A stretch of DNA of 64,000 nucleotides from contig NZ_FTMQ01000002.1 of assembly GCF_900156055.1 (NCBI RefSeq), forward strand, positions 744,001 through 808,000, in the 5' to 3' direction. This DNA comes from Rhizobium sp. RU33A (GTDB lineage: Bacteria > Pseudomonadota > Alphaproteobacteria > Rhizobiales > Rhizobiaceae). The position numbers and the translations under genes were made by a program. The notes beneath the pieces were generated by a model that was given only the letters and a program-made list of their open reading frames with translations, was not told the origin of the DNA and did no database searches. Below are positions 27,012 through 36,053 of this stretch, piece after piece (within the stretch, counting starts at the first letter, position 1; the number at the start of each line of letters is the position of its first letter).

Positions 27012-27877
27012 GTCTCTTCTCCGGGAATGCGGAACATCCGGTCGAGGATGATGGCAAGGATCACGATGCAGAGACCGGCCTCGAAGCCACGGGCGATGTT
27101 GACTGTGTTGAGCGCGCGGACGACGGGCACGCCGAGGCCGCTTGCGCCGACGAGTGCGGCAATCACCACCATCGACAGTGACAGCATGATGGTCTGGGTG
27201 AGCCCCGCCATGATCTGCGGCATGGCGAAGGGCAGTTCAACCTTGCGCAGCACCTGCGTCGGGGTCGCACCGAAGGCCACGGCCGCTTCCACCAAAGAGG
27301 GCGGGGTGGAGATAATGCCGAGGCGTGTCAGGCGGATCGGGGCGGCGATCGCGAAGATCACGGTCGCGATCAGGCCGGGTACCATGCCGAGGCCGAACAG
27401 GATTAGCGCCGGGATGAGATAGACGAAGGTGGGGATCGTCTGCATCAGGTCGAGAACGGGGCGGACCACCGCATAGAGCCAGGGGCGTCTTGCGCAGGCG
27501 ATGCCGATCGGCACGCCGATGACCATGCACACGCCGGTGGCTGCCAGCACCAGTGCCAGTGTCTCCATCGTCTCCTTCCAGTAGCCCTGATTGAAGATGA
27601 GGAGCAGGCCGAAAAAGGTGAAGGCTGTGACACCGAGCGAGCGGCGCATGAACCAGGCGAGCAGCGAAAACAGCGCGATCATGAACAGCGGATAGAAGGC
27701 TTCCAGCGCTGTTCCCTTGAGAAAGGGGGCCTGAAGCACGAAGAGCATCGCGTTGATCGACGCGCTGAGGATCGTTGCGATAAAATCAAATACAAAATCG
27801 ACGTTATCGGTCAGCCAGTCGACGAAGCTCTTCGACCAGGGCCCGATGGGCAGTTTGTTGTCTGTCAGAAAATCCAT
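27008..27877 (-). CDS. choW: Choline ABC transporter permease
   Basis: A 289-residue inner-membrane permease of the proline/glycine-betaine type. The conserved EAA loop region reads SLVEAAVAFGATPTQVLRKVELP. An N-terminal soluble start KLPIGPWSKSFVDWL precedes about six membrane spans. It sits between choX and choV; a strong hairpin lies between choX and this gene. Confidence 0.93.
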   Translation of the reverse strand: MDFLTDNKLPIGPWSKSFVDWLTDNVDFVFDFIATILSASINAMLFVLQAPFLKGTALEAFYPLFMIALFSLLAWFMRRSLGVTAFTFFGLLLIFNQGYWKETMETLALVLAATGVCMVIGVPIGIACARRPWLYAVVRPVLDLMQTIPTFVYLIPALILFGLGMVPGLIATVIFAIAAPIRLTRLGIISTPPSLVEAAVAFGATPTQVLRKVELPFAMPQIMAGLTQTIMLSLSMVVIAALVGASGLGVPVVRALNTVNIARGFEAGLCIVILAIILDRMFRIPGEET

Positions 27878-27916
27878 GTTCGTCCCCGATTGGCCACAGG
27901 TTCAATGCCTGGGAGG

Positions 27917-27949
27917 CCGCGCGGCCGGATCCCCCTTCCGGTCGCGCGG
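27917..27949 (-). promoter_or_regulatory. Intercistronic hairpin between choX and choW
   Basis: A 13-base arm at 27917-27929 (starting CCGCGCGG) is complementary, with one G-T pair, to 27937-27949, closing a 7-base loop. It lies between the choX stop and the choW start in the same operon and has no T-run, so it is more likely an mRNA-stabilising or partial attenuating structure than a full terminator. Confidence 0.55.
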
Positions 27950-27971
27950 TTCCACGATCGATGGACGGGGC

Positions 27972-28928
27972 TTAAAGGCCCAGTGCCGTCTTTACGGCTG
28001 CGAGGCCGTCGCCGCCATCCTTGGTGGTGACGCCAGCGAGCCAGGGCTCGACAGCCGCCGGATTGGCCTTCAGCCAATCGGACGCAGCAGCTTCTGCATC
28101 CTGGCCGTCATTCAGGATCTTACCCATGATCTCGTTCTCCATCTGGAGCGAGAATTTGAGGTTGGTGACGAACTTGCCGACGTTCGGGCACTCGGTGGTG
28201 TAGCCGGCGCGGGTGTTGGTGAAGATGGTCGCGCCGCCGAAGTCCGGCCCGAAGACGTCATCGCCGCCGGACAGATAGGTCAGCTTGAAGTTGGCGTTCA
28301 TCGGATGTGGTTCCCAGCCGAGGAAAACGACCGGCTGGCCATCCTTTTCGGCGCGAGCGACCTGGGCCAGCATGCCTTGTTCCGAGGATTCGACGACTTC
28401 GAATTCGCCGAGTTCGAACTTGTTGGCGTCGATCATGTCGAGGATCAGGCGGTTGCCGTCATTGCCGGGCTCGATCCCGTAGATCTTGCCTTCGAGTGCC
28501 TCGGCATTCTTGGCAATGTCGGCGAAGTCCTTGATGCCGAGTTCGGCGCCCTTGGCATTGGTGGCGAGGGTGTATTTCGCACCTTCGAGGTTCGGGCCGA
28601 AGACCTCAACCGACTTGTCTTCACGGTAAGGCGCGATGTCGGCTTCCATCGTCGGCATCCAGTTGCCGAGGAAGACGTCGATATCCTTGTTCTTCAGCGA
28701 GGAATAGGTGACCGGAACAGAGAGGACCGTTGTGGTCGGCTCATAGCCGAGCGCCTTCAGCAGAACCGAGGCGGTGGCGGTGGTTGCTGTGATGTCGGTC
28801 CAGCCGACATCCGAGAAGCGGACGGTCGAGCAGCTTTCGGCCTCCTGGGCGGAGACCGGCAGGGCGCTGATGGTGATCAGCGATACGGCGGCTGCAAGGG
28901 TGCGGCGACAATTGAGTAGAGACGTCAT
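27972..28928 (-). CDS. choX: Choline ABC transporter periplasmic binding protein
   Basis: A 318-residue substrate-binding protein with signal peptide (AAAVSLITISALPVSAQ). DVGWTDITATTATASVLLKAL and DVFLGNWMPTME carry the aromatic residues expected for a choline cage, and VVFLGWEPHPMN another. In S. meliloti ChoX binds choline with high affinity, and the choXWV operon feeds betaine production. It is the first gene of the operon, with 258 bases upstream to the divergent cytochrome c gene. Confidence 0.92.
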   Translation of the reverse strand: MTSLLNCRRTLAAAVSLITISALPVSAQEAESCSTVRFSDVGWTDITATTATASVLLKALGYEPTTTVLSVPVTYSSLKNKDIDVFLGNWMPTMEADIAPYREDKSVEVFGPNLEGAKYTLATNAKGAELGIKDFADIAKNAEALEGKIYGIEPGNDGNRLILDMIDANKFELGEFEVVESSEQGMLAQVARAEKDGQPVVFLGWEPHPMNANFKLTYLSGGDDVFGPDFGGATIFTNTRAGYTTECPNVGKFVTNLKFSLQMENEIMGKILNDGQDAEAAASDWLKANPAAVEPWLAGVTTKDGGDGLAAVKTALGL

Positions 28929-29186
28929 TGAAAGGCTCCCGGTTTTCTTATTGATGTTCCCAAGTCAACATTCAATACCGGAGAATTGCAAGGATGCCCG
29001 CGCGTTTGCGTCGCACCACCGTCCCTGTTTGCGACCTCTAGCCCCTACAGGGCAGGGAACTCGGGTTCTCGAAAAAAAGCCAAGGATTTTTGATGGCCGT
29101 CAAAGCAATCGATTGCGTGTCGTGCGAATTGGTGCTGCCATATGTTTGCGACGCGCTGGCGCCGTTCTATGGATCAAGGAGTTTCC

Positions 29187-29573
29187 ATGAAGCCGTCTAC
29201 CTTGCTTATGATGCTTGCAGTCTCTGCCGTTCCCCTTCCAGCATTCGCCGCTGGCGATCCCGTCGCCGGTGCCAAGGCGTTCAAGGCTTGCCAAGCCTGT
29301 CACATCGCGACTGAAGCGAAAAACAAGGTCGGTCCAACGCTGCAGGGCGTGGTCGGCCGCCCGGTCGCTTCGATTGCCGATTATAAATATTCCAAGGCCA
29401 TGACCGAATTCGGCGCTGGCAAGGTTTGGGACGAAGCGCTTCTGTCCGAATATCTGAAGGCGCCCAAGGCCGTCGTGAAGGGCACCAAGATGGCCTATGC
29501 CGGGGTGAAGAAGGACGACGACCTCGCCAACATCCTCGCCTATCTCAAGGACCCGGCCGCCGGCGGTCAGTAA
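29187..29573 (+). CDS. Exported monohaem cytochrome c
   Basis: A 128-residue class I cytochrome c. It has a cleavable signal peptide (to about AFAAG, residue 22), haem motif Cys35-x2-Cys38-His39 in KACQACH and likely axial Met102 in GTKMAYAG. The sequence matches small alphaproteobacterial c552/c550-type carriers used for periplasmic electron transfer. ATG 29187 follows AAGGAG. A GC-rich imperfect stem with T-run at 29591-29622 may terminate it. Confidence 0.9.
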   Translation: MKPSTLLMMLAVSAVPLPAFAAGDPVAGAKAFKACQACHIATEAKNKVGPTLQGVVGRPVASIADYKYSKAMTEFGAGKVWDEALLSEYLKAPKAVVKGTKMAYAGVKKDDDLANILAYLKDPAAGGQ

Positions 29574-29777
29574 GATCCTCGCAACTCCTTGATGCGGCGG
29601 CCGTTTCGCGGCTGTCGCATTTCTCTGATAGCGCCTCTTGTGTGGGCGTGCGGCCCCTCCATATCGGGTGAGGGCCACCGATGCTGTGCGCTGCGGTACT
29701 TTCCCGCGTCGGGAAACGCGCTATGGTGGCAAGAGACGAGACCGGCGAGCCGCCGGCATGAGGGACAGGGAGACAAC

Positions 29778-30866
29778 ATGGCGACGTTGCAAAGCTTCGA
29801 CACTGAGATCGAAAAGACGCGTAAGATCGTCTCGGAGATGCGTGGCAAGATCGACCAGTCGAGCGTGGTGCTGGATACACTGGCCAAAAGCGATTCGAAG
29901 CTCGTCGGCCAGGATTTCGACATCGAGAACGCCCGGATCTCGGATGTCCTCAACCAGCAGAAGGTGATGGAGGCGAATATCGCCGACCTGATCATCGGGC
30001 TGGAAGATGCGACCAATGTCTTCGGCGCCGAGTTCGAGAGCATGAAGAGCTTTTCCGGCATGGAAAAGTTCATCGGCATCTTTTCCAAGCAGAGGGCGCA
30101 GCGCATGCGCACCGAACGCGTCCGCAACATGTCGCTCGCCGGCAATCTCCAGGAGCTGCTCGCCAAGTCGGACAGCATTGTCGGCATTCTCAAGGAACAG
30201 AAGTCGGTTCTCGAAGAGCGCTACAAGACTTCCGAGGCGAGCCTCGTGCAGGTGATCGAGCGCCGCAAGCAGACGATCGCCAATCTCGAAGAAACCCAGA
30301 AAAAGATCGAAACGCTCAATCCAGCGCTGCTGGACATCGAAAACAAGATTGCCGCTTCGACCGACACCTCGGAGCGCACCGAACTTGAAGCCCAGCGCTC
30401 GACGCTTGCGACAGACTACAATCAGGCCCAGGCTCGCGAGCAGGAGCTGCTGGCCGAAAGCCAGACGCTCGAGCGCTACACTTCGATGTTCCAAACCTTT
30501 GTCGACAGTCTGAACAACCAGATCGCGGCGCAGAACACGCTGATCAACAAACTGAGCATCGATACCGAGCAGCGCATCGTGCTCTACAAGGCGCTCGAGG
30601 ATTCGCTGAAAACGGCTGCCCAGCAGGAGGTCGCCCACCGGATCAACACCCTGGGTTCCCAGGTCGATACGGCGGCGGAAGAGACGATGGCCGGAATCGG
30701 AGCGGCTGCCCAGCGGCATATCGGCGATCTGCTCGAACTGCACGAGAAGAATATGCTCTCGACGCAGGACATCCAGCGCCGCAAGAAGCTCGCCGACGAG
30801 GCCTTCGCCCGGCGTTTCCAGGCGGTTCTCGACAAGCACAATGCGGCCGACTACGTGAAGCCTTGA
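29778..30866 (+). CDS. Long coiled-coil protein, first gene of an AAA+/DUF2333 locus
   Basis: A 362-residue hydrophilic protein that should be mostly helical: heptad-like patterns run through IERRKQTIANLEETQKKIET and EREL-rich parts to the C-terminus. Segments FVDSLNNQIAAQNTLINKLS and the trailing alpha-helical domain recall TelA-family (toxic anion resistance) proteins, but the match is weak. No signal or membrane span is seen, so it is cytoplasmic. It begins the tandem set that ends at 37155. Confidence 0.6.
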   Translation: MATLQSFDTEIEKTRKIVSEMRGKIDQSSVVLDTLAKSDSKLVGQDFDIENARISDVLNQQKVMEANIADLIIGLEDATNVFGAEFESMKSFSGMEKFIGIFSKQRAQRMRTERVRNMSLAGNLQELLAKSDSIVGILKEQKSVLEERYKTSEASLVQVIERRKQTIANLEETQKKIETLNPALLDIENKIAASTDTSERTELEAQRSTLATDYNQAQAREQELLAESQTLERYTSMFQTFVDSLNNQIAAQNTLINKLSIDTEQRIVLYKALEDSLKTAAQQEVAHRINTLGSQVDTAAEETMAGIGAAAQRHIGDLLELHEKNMLSTQDIQRRKKLADEAFARRFQAVLDKHNAADYVKP

Positions 30867-30945
30867 GCATGCCGTTGATGTGGACGCGGCCATCCGGCCG
30901 CGTGCCGCTTTCGCGGTGCGCGGTCGCTTCGATGGGGGGAGGGGC

Positions 30946-32097
30946 ATGAACGCCGTCGATCGCAACAGTGCCGTCACGCACTATTTCACCACCATGGCCT
31001 CTGCATTTTCGGGGCTCGAGCAGTTCTTCGGCCAGTCCGATCGTCGCTTCGGCGACAAGGGGCCGCCGACGCTACACCTTCTGCCCTATCTCGACCGCTT
31101 GAGAAACTCTTTCACTTCCTGGCAAAACCGGATCGGCTTTACCGGGCAGTTCAAGATCGCCCAGGCCGAGAGCGGCTTCCCGATCTTCCAGAACGTGCTG
31201 GAGCTGGAGAACGATCGCGCGGGCGCCGCCACACGGCTCTCGACCATCCCTGCCGTATCCAAGCTGCGCGAGGAAATGGTCGATTTCATCCTGCGGCAGA
31301 AGGAGTTTCCGGCAGCATTGCAGCAGCAGATTGCCGAGCGGCTCTATCTGGAGCAGGTGAGTGCCGGCGAGATCTTCTCGCCCTTCGTCCTGCCCACCAC
31401 CGTCGCCGTCAGCGTCAATCCGCAGTCGCGCCGACCCTCCTATCTTGTCAGCTGGGCCGCCTTCGACGGGGTCAGTACCCTGCCGATGATCTATCTGGCG
31501 ACGATCGAGGATTCCTCCGAGAATGTCGCAAAGATCCTTGTGACGGCGGAGGGTAAGCTCAATGAAGAGGTCGAGATCCCGCTTCCGGTGGGCGGTCTGC
31601 TCAATCCGGAACTCGCCCGCACATTCGACGATTTCTGTGCCAGGAATTCCGCCTATTCGCTGACGCCTGCGACCATCGCCACCAACATGGACCGCGATTT
31701 GCCGACACTGCATCCGAAGTCGGTCCGCCGGATTGTGCTCGGTCCGCTCTATTCGACGGGGCTCACCCAGAATTCCGGCCGTGTCACCGAGATCCTCGAC
31801 CGGGTCCGCAGGCCTGAGAACGCCTGGGTGATGACCTGGACGGTGCAGGAGGTATTCTCCAAGCGCGAGCAGCCGGCAGTGAAAGGCTTCTTCTCCTCGA
31901 CGCCGGCTACCCAGGAATTCCATATCGAGACCCATGATCTCGAAGCCGCGCGCATGGGTGTCTCGACTTACGAGAAGCACGCGCTGGTGCCGCATGACGC
32001 CTACCAGGCGCTCTATGCCGCCGGCGAGATCAAGCCGATCTTCGGCAATTTCAAGGTTCACGTGATTTCCGGCAACCAGGTCGTGAGCGAGGTCTGA
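30946..32097 (+). CDS. Uncharacterised protein of the AAA+/DUF2333 locus
   Basis: A 383-residue soluble protein of unknown function. It starts MNAVDRNSAVTHYFTTMASA at ATG 30946 with GGGGAGGGG upstream. Later parts read SYLVSWAAFDGVSTLPMIYLA and FFSSTPATQEFHIETHD, a mixed alpha/beta pattern without a known catalytic motif. No membrane span. It is followed at 2 bases by the AAA+ ATPase gene, so translation is tightly linked. Confidence 0.6.
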   Translation: MNAVDRNSAVTHYFTTMASAFSGLEQFFGQSDRRFGDKGPPTLHLLPYLDRLRNSFTSWQNRIGFTGQFKIAQAESGFPIFQNVLELENDRAGAATRLSTIPAVSKLREEMVDFILRQKEFPAALQQQIAERLYLEQVSAGEIFSPFVLPTTVAVSVNPQSRRPSYLVSWAAFDGVSTLPMIYLATIEDSSENVAKILVTAEGKLNEEVEIPLPVGGLLNPELARTFDDFCARNSAYSLTPATIATNMDRDLPTLHPKSVRRIVLGPLYSTGLTQNSGRVTEILDRVRRPENAWVMTWTVQEVFSKREQPAVKGFFSSTPATQEFHIETHDLEAARMGVSTYEKHALVPHDAYQALYAAGEIKPIFGNFKVHVISGNQVVSEV

Positions 32098-32099
32098 AG

Positions 32100-34013
32100 A
32101 TGAGTGAACTGACGGCAGGGCTGACGACGCTGCGGGAAGAAGACATCGCCAAGCATCTGGCCGTCGCCCAAGGGCTGGTGACACGCATCGTGGTGCTCGA
32201 TCAGGGCGAGGGCGCCTCGGGTGCCCCGATCGCCGGTACTGGCCGTCGGTTCGTCTCGACGGTCTCGACCGGCTCGGTGCGACGCACGCGCGAAATCGAA
32301 CTTTCCAAGACCATTCAGGCAACCGGCGCTGCCGATCCGCTGTTGACGCCTGCCCAGCATACCGTGCTCTACCGCGTGCGGCGCGGCGCCCAGGTGGCGC
32401 TTGCGATATCAGATGTCTTCGCCCGGCAGAGCGAACTTGAACCCCTGCAGGCCCGCAATATCAGTGCGCCCCTGCAGGGTGAGGAGGCCGCCCGCTTCAA
32501 GGCGCTGCTTGCGTCCCAGGCTTATGTCTCCGCCTTCGCCTTTGCCGCTTACCTCAAGTCCACGGTATCAGGCGAAGGCGAGCAGCTCGACGGCATTCGC
32601 GCGCCGGACTTCCTGTTCGACACCGCCCAGGATGCATTGAAAAGCATGGTCGCCGGCATCGACGCAGCCGTCCAGGGCGCGGGCGACGATGCGACGCTGA
32701 TTGGCCGGGTGCGCGGTCTGGCGGACCTCGCGCTCGACGGGCTTCTGACCCGCAAGGCGCGCTTCGAACATCTTGGCATCTTCGAAAACGCCCATATCCG
32801 CGTCGATCAGGATGATTTCACCCTCGACGGTTTCGACGCCGTGCCGGGCGTGAAGTCGAAGCCGCTCACGATGAGCTTCAAGAAGCCGGAAGAGATCATC
32901 GGCAACCACATCGCCAAGTATCAGGCGCTAAAGCTCGCCAAGATGCTGATGGCCTATGATTTCGACCGCCAGATGAACCCCTTCGTCGATCTCGGCGGCT
33001 TTCTCTTCACCTTCATCGGCGACGGCATGCCGGGCACGGGCAAGACGATCCTGATCCAGATGCTGGCAGGTCTCTTGAACGACTACTGCAAGATGGCGGG
33101 TTATGCCTTCCATTACGAGAATTTCGGCGTCGACCAAATTTCGTCCTATCAGGGCAAGTCAGGCCAGAATGCCAAGAGTTTCGTCAACAACGTGCTCAAT
33201 CCGCGCGTCATCGGTTTCGGCACGATTGATGACGTTGATCAGGTGACAGCGAAGCGCTCGGATGACCGGGCGTCATCAGGCCAGCACGAGGTGACGGCGG
33301 TGTTGATGGAAAGCTTCGCTGGCGCCTCGACTGTGGTCCGGGGCAATGCCACCTTCGGCATGTTCTCCAACTATCCCGAAAATGTCGACGATGCGCTTCG
33401 CCAGCGCGCCGGCGCCCGCTGGCTGGTCGATGGACCGCAGACTCGTGAGGACTATATCGACATCTTCTCGCTGCTTGTCGGCAAGAACCATCAGATCCCG
33501 CTTGGCGAACACCAGCTGTTCGCCGGCCAGGAGATCAGCAAGGCCGTCAGCCGCTCCTATGGCGAGCACGACCGTCCGAAAGAAGACGGCCTTGTTGCTG
33601 TCTGGGAACGCTACGAGAAGACCGAGGGCAAAATCGAGACGCTGGCCGATGTCGGCGCCTATCTGCATGCGATCAAGCTCGCTGAACCGCGGTTTACCGG
33701 CCGGGCGATCAAGAACATCACCGATGCGATCAAGATGCGTGCGATGGATGTCGAACTGCCCGACGCCTGGTTCGAGACCCCGCAAGCCTTCGTCCACAAG
33801 AGCTATGACGAGAAGAAGGCGATGATCGCGGAGCTGCGCGGCCCTGTGACGATGGAAATGATCTGCCAAGAGATTAATCGCTACGCTGACAGCGAATTCC
33901 GCTACGCCGACAAGTCGGATGATGCTGCGGTGTCGGAGATCATCCGCCGGGAGCGGCAGCGGGAGCGGGCGATCGGCGAAATCGAGAAGATGAAGGGGGA
34001 GGGGATGTGGTGA
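32100..34013 (+). CDS. AAA+ family ATPase
   Basis: A 637-residue ATPase. Walker A GMPGTGKT is at 309-316, Walker B-like FGTIDDVD follows near 376, and an arginine-finger-like segment ALRQRAGARW near 438. A long N-terminal part (1-290) has no recognised domain and may bind partners. The C-terminal part is helical and basic-acidic. Such enzymes remodel proteins or complexes. Its partners are likely the linked coiled-coil and membrane proteins, which is inference from gene order. Confidence 0.85.
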   Translation: MSELTAGLTTLREEDIAKHLAVAQGLVTRIVVLDQGEGASGAPIAGTGRRFVSTVSTGSVRRTREIELSKTIQATGAADPLLTPAQHTVLYRVRRGAQVALAISDVFARQSELEPLQARNISAPLQGEEAARFKALLASQAYVSAFAFAAYLKSTVSGEGEQLDGIRAPDFLFDTAQDALKSMVAGIDAAVQGAGDDATLIGRVRGLADLALDGLLTRKARFEHLGIFENAHIRVDQDDFTLDGFDAVPGVKSKPLTMSFKKPEEIIGNHIAKYQALKLAKMLMAYDFDRQMNPFVDLGGFLFTFIGDGMPGTGKTILIQMLAGLLNDYCKMAGYAFHYENFGVDQISSYQGKSGQNAKSFVNNVLNPRVIGFGTIDDVDQVTAKRSDDRASSGQHEVTAVLMESFAGASTVVRGNATFGMFSNYPENVDDALRQRAGARWLVDGPQTREDYIDIFSLLVGKNHQIPLGEHQLFAGQEISKAVSRSYGEHDRPKEDGLVAVWERYEKTEGKIETLADVGAYLHAIKLAEPRFTGRAIKNITDAIKMRAMDVELPDAWFETPQAFVHKSYDEKKAMIAELRGPVTMEMICQEINRYADSEFRYADKSDDAAVSEIIRRERQRERAIGEIEKMKGEGMW

Positions 34014-34087
34014 TCCGTCGACCTGAATTAATGTTCAATATTCGCTGACGGCGAATTTTCTTGCCGGTCTGATGCGGGGACGTTATC

Positions 34088-34339
34088 ATGGCTAAGCAGA
34101 TAAACTACACCAAGGAAGCGCGTCGGACGCTGTCGCGCATACCTGTGAATGAACGTCGTCGCATCCTTTCGAAGATCGAACAATATGCCGAGGATCCACG
34201 GTCGCAAGCCAACAACGTTGTCAAATTGCAGGATCGTCCAGGTTACCGGCTGCGTGTTGGAGACTGGCGTGTCATCTTCGACGAGTTTGACAACATTCTC
34301 GAGGTCGAGAAGATCGGAAGTCGCGGTAGTGTCTACTGA
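34088..34339 (+). CDS. RelE/ParE-family toxin
   Basis: An 83-residue toxin. YTKEARRTLSRIPVNERRRIL, then VVKLQDRPGYRLRVGDWRVIF and the C-terminal ILEVEKIGSRGSVY form the standard RelE fold. The gene comes before its antitoxin (reversed order, as in higBA-like pairs). It lies inside the AAA+/DUF2333 tandem set, 74 bases after the ATPase gene. Such toxins cut mRNA on the ribosome. Confidence 0.88.
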   Translation: MAKQINYTKEARRTLSRIPVNERRRILSKIEQYAEDPRSQANNVVKLQDRPGYRLRVGDWRVIFDEFDNILEVEKIGSRGSVY

Positions 34340-34351
34340 AGGAGGCGGGAA

Positions 34352-34756
34352 ATGGGCGTGACAAGTTTCAGGACGCCGAACGGCGAAGAGATGGTTGTTC
34401 TCGCACGGGCGGATTACGAAGCTCTGGTCGACGCGGCCGAGATGCTGGAAGACGTCGCAGCCTACGATCGCATCAAGGACAAGCTCGCGCGAGGCGAGGA
34501 AGAACTAATTCCTGCCGAGTATGTCAACCGGATGTCTGACGGTGAGCATCCGATCCGAGTCTGGCGAGATTTCCGGAAGCTTTCCGCGAAGGATTTGGCC
34601 GCTGCCGCCGGCATCAGCGCAACTTATCTCTCGGAGATCGAATCTCGTAAGAAAGAGGGGAGTATTTCTGCTCTGAAGAAGATCGCGAGGGTCCTAAAGG
34701 TCGACCTCGATGAGCTCGTCATTTGGAACGAGCAAGACGAGGAGCCTGTCGCATAG
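34352..34756 (+). CDS. XRE-family helix-turn-helix antitoxin
   Basis: A 134-residue protein with an N-terminal antitoxin-type segment (SFRTPNGEEMVVLARADYEA) and a Cro/C1-type HTH: SAKDLAAAAGISATYLSEIE, followed by SISALKKIARVLKVDLDEL. It follows the RelE-like toxin by 12 bases. The combination suggests a HigA/PezA-like antitoxin that represses its own operon. It ends one base before the next gene of the AAA+ locus. Confidence 0.87.
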   Translation: MGVTSFRTPNGEEMVVLARADYEALVDAAEMLEDVAAYDRIKDKLARGEEELIPAEYVNRMSDGEHPIRVWRDFRKLSAKDLAAAAGISATYLSEIESRKKEGSISALKKIARVLKVDLDELVIWNEQDEEPVA

Positions 34757-34757
34757 C

Positions 34758-36053
34758 ATGAACCGCCTCCTCGAAGCCGAACTCATCTACGGCCGCCTGC
34801 TTGCGATCCGCGAGCCGCATCTCGTCGCGCGCTACAACAAGGCGCTCGCGGCCTTCGACCTGCCGCAGACCAAGCTCACCGAATTCGACATCGACATCAC
34901 CGGATTCTCGCCGCAGGTGGCGGCAGAACTGGGCGATCCCGATTATCTGGATCCGCTGAAGGTCAACCGGCGCTTCATCATCCTCACCCCGGAGCAGGAC
35001 AGTCTGCCGGTGGTGCATACGAGCTTTTCCAACACGGCCGGCCTGATGCATGAATTCTTCGCGGCGAATGCCCGCGCCATTCATGCGATCACGCTCAAGG
35101 ACACACTCTATGGCGAGATCGAGGACAGCGTCTCCGAGGTGAGGACGCTCGATGACCTGCTGTCGATCAATGAGGTGAAGTTCAAGGTGCTGTCGGCCGA
35201 AGATCTTCTCGGCAAGGCAGGACAGCTCCGGCAGCTTTGCGACGCGCTGGTGACGAGCCCGGATGCCTGGCGCGATGACGCGATGCTGGAGCGCATGGTG
35301 TCTCTCGCGAAAGAGACCGGCGATATCAGGCAGAACACGCTGGTGCCAGACAAGCTCGTCTTCCGCCACGATGCCTTCTGGGCCGATCATTTCGGCGGCG
35401 TCTTCGTCTTCGTCGACGAGAAGATCACCACCGTCATCTGCGATCCCGAAGCCCCCGGTTTCCGGCGGTCGCGGCCCTGGCAGGTGAGCTACATCTCGAT
35501 AGACGACACCGCCCAGGTTGCCGACTTCCTGGCACGCACCGGCCGGCTCGAACTGCCGCGGGCAAGCTGGGTGGAAAGCTCGGGTCTCTTTGCCCATCGT
35601 CTGGAGATGGCGCTTCTGTCGGTCGCCGCCACACTTGATCCGGTGCCGGATCTCACACGCATCGATGCTGTCTGGATGCAGACCTTCCTGCATCGAAACG
35701 CCAAGGCGATCAGCGATCGCGGTGTCTATCCGCTCTTGCAAGAAGCGCTCCGCACGCTCGCGCGCACCGGAAACCTCAGGATGGCGGATATCGATCCCAA
35801 GCTGCGTCTCTGGCTGGTGCGTGCCGAGCCCGGCCATCCCGACCAGTGGCTCACCAACCGGCTGATCGCGCATCTGACGGCAGACGATTTCGTTTCGCGG
35901 TTCGTCTTCGACAAGCAGGGCTTCTACCGGGCCTATGACCAGTATCCGGAAGCCTATCGCGATTATGTTGTATCCCGCCTGTCCAACACTTATCTGAAGG
36001 ACAAGCCCGCCTTCCGCAAACGCCTGTACGGCCTAGGAGATGACCATGCTTGA
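34758..36053 (+). CDS. Uncharacterised protein of the AAA+/DUF2333 locus
   Basis: A 431-residue soluble protein starting MNRLLEAELIYGRLL at ATG 34758, one base after the XRE antitoxin stop; GAGGAG lies in the antitoxin end. Segments FFAANARAIHAITLKDTLYG and WVESSGLFAHRLEMALLS show no known motif. It overlaps the DUF2333 gene start by 8 bases, so it belongs to the same operon even though a TA module now sits upstream. Function unknown. Confidence 0.6.
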   Translation: MNRLLEAELIYGRLLAIREPHLVARYNKALAAFDLPQTKLTEFDIDITGFSPQVAAELGDPDYLDPLKVNRRFIILTPEQDSLPVVHTSFSNTAGLMHEFFAANARAIHAITLKDTLYGEIEDSVSEVRTLDDLLSINEVKFKVLSAEDLLGKAGQLRQLCDALVTSPDAWRDDAMLERMVSLAKETGDIRQNTLVPDKLVFRHDAFWADHFGGVFVFVDEKITTVICDPEAPGFRRSRPWQVSYISIDDTAQVADFLARTGRLELPRASWVESSGLFAHRLEMALLSVAATLDPVPDLTRIDAVWMQTFLHRNAKAISDRGVYPLLQEALRTLARTGNLRMADIDPKLRLWLVRAEPGHPDQWLTNRLIAHLTADDFVSRFVFDKQGFYRAYDQYPEAYRDYVVSRLSNTYLKDKPAFRKRLYGLGDDHA

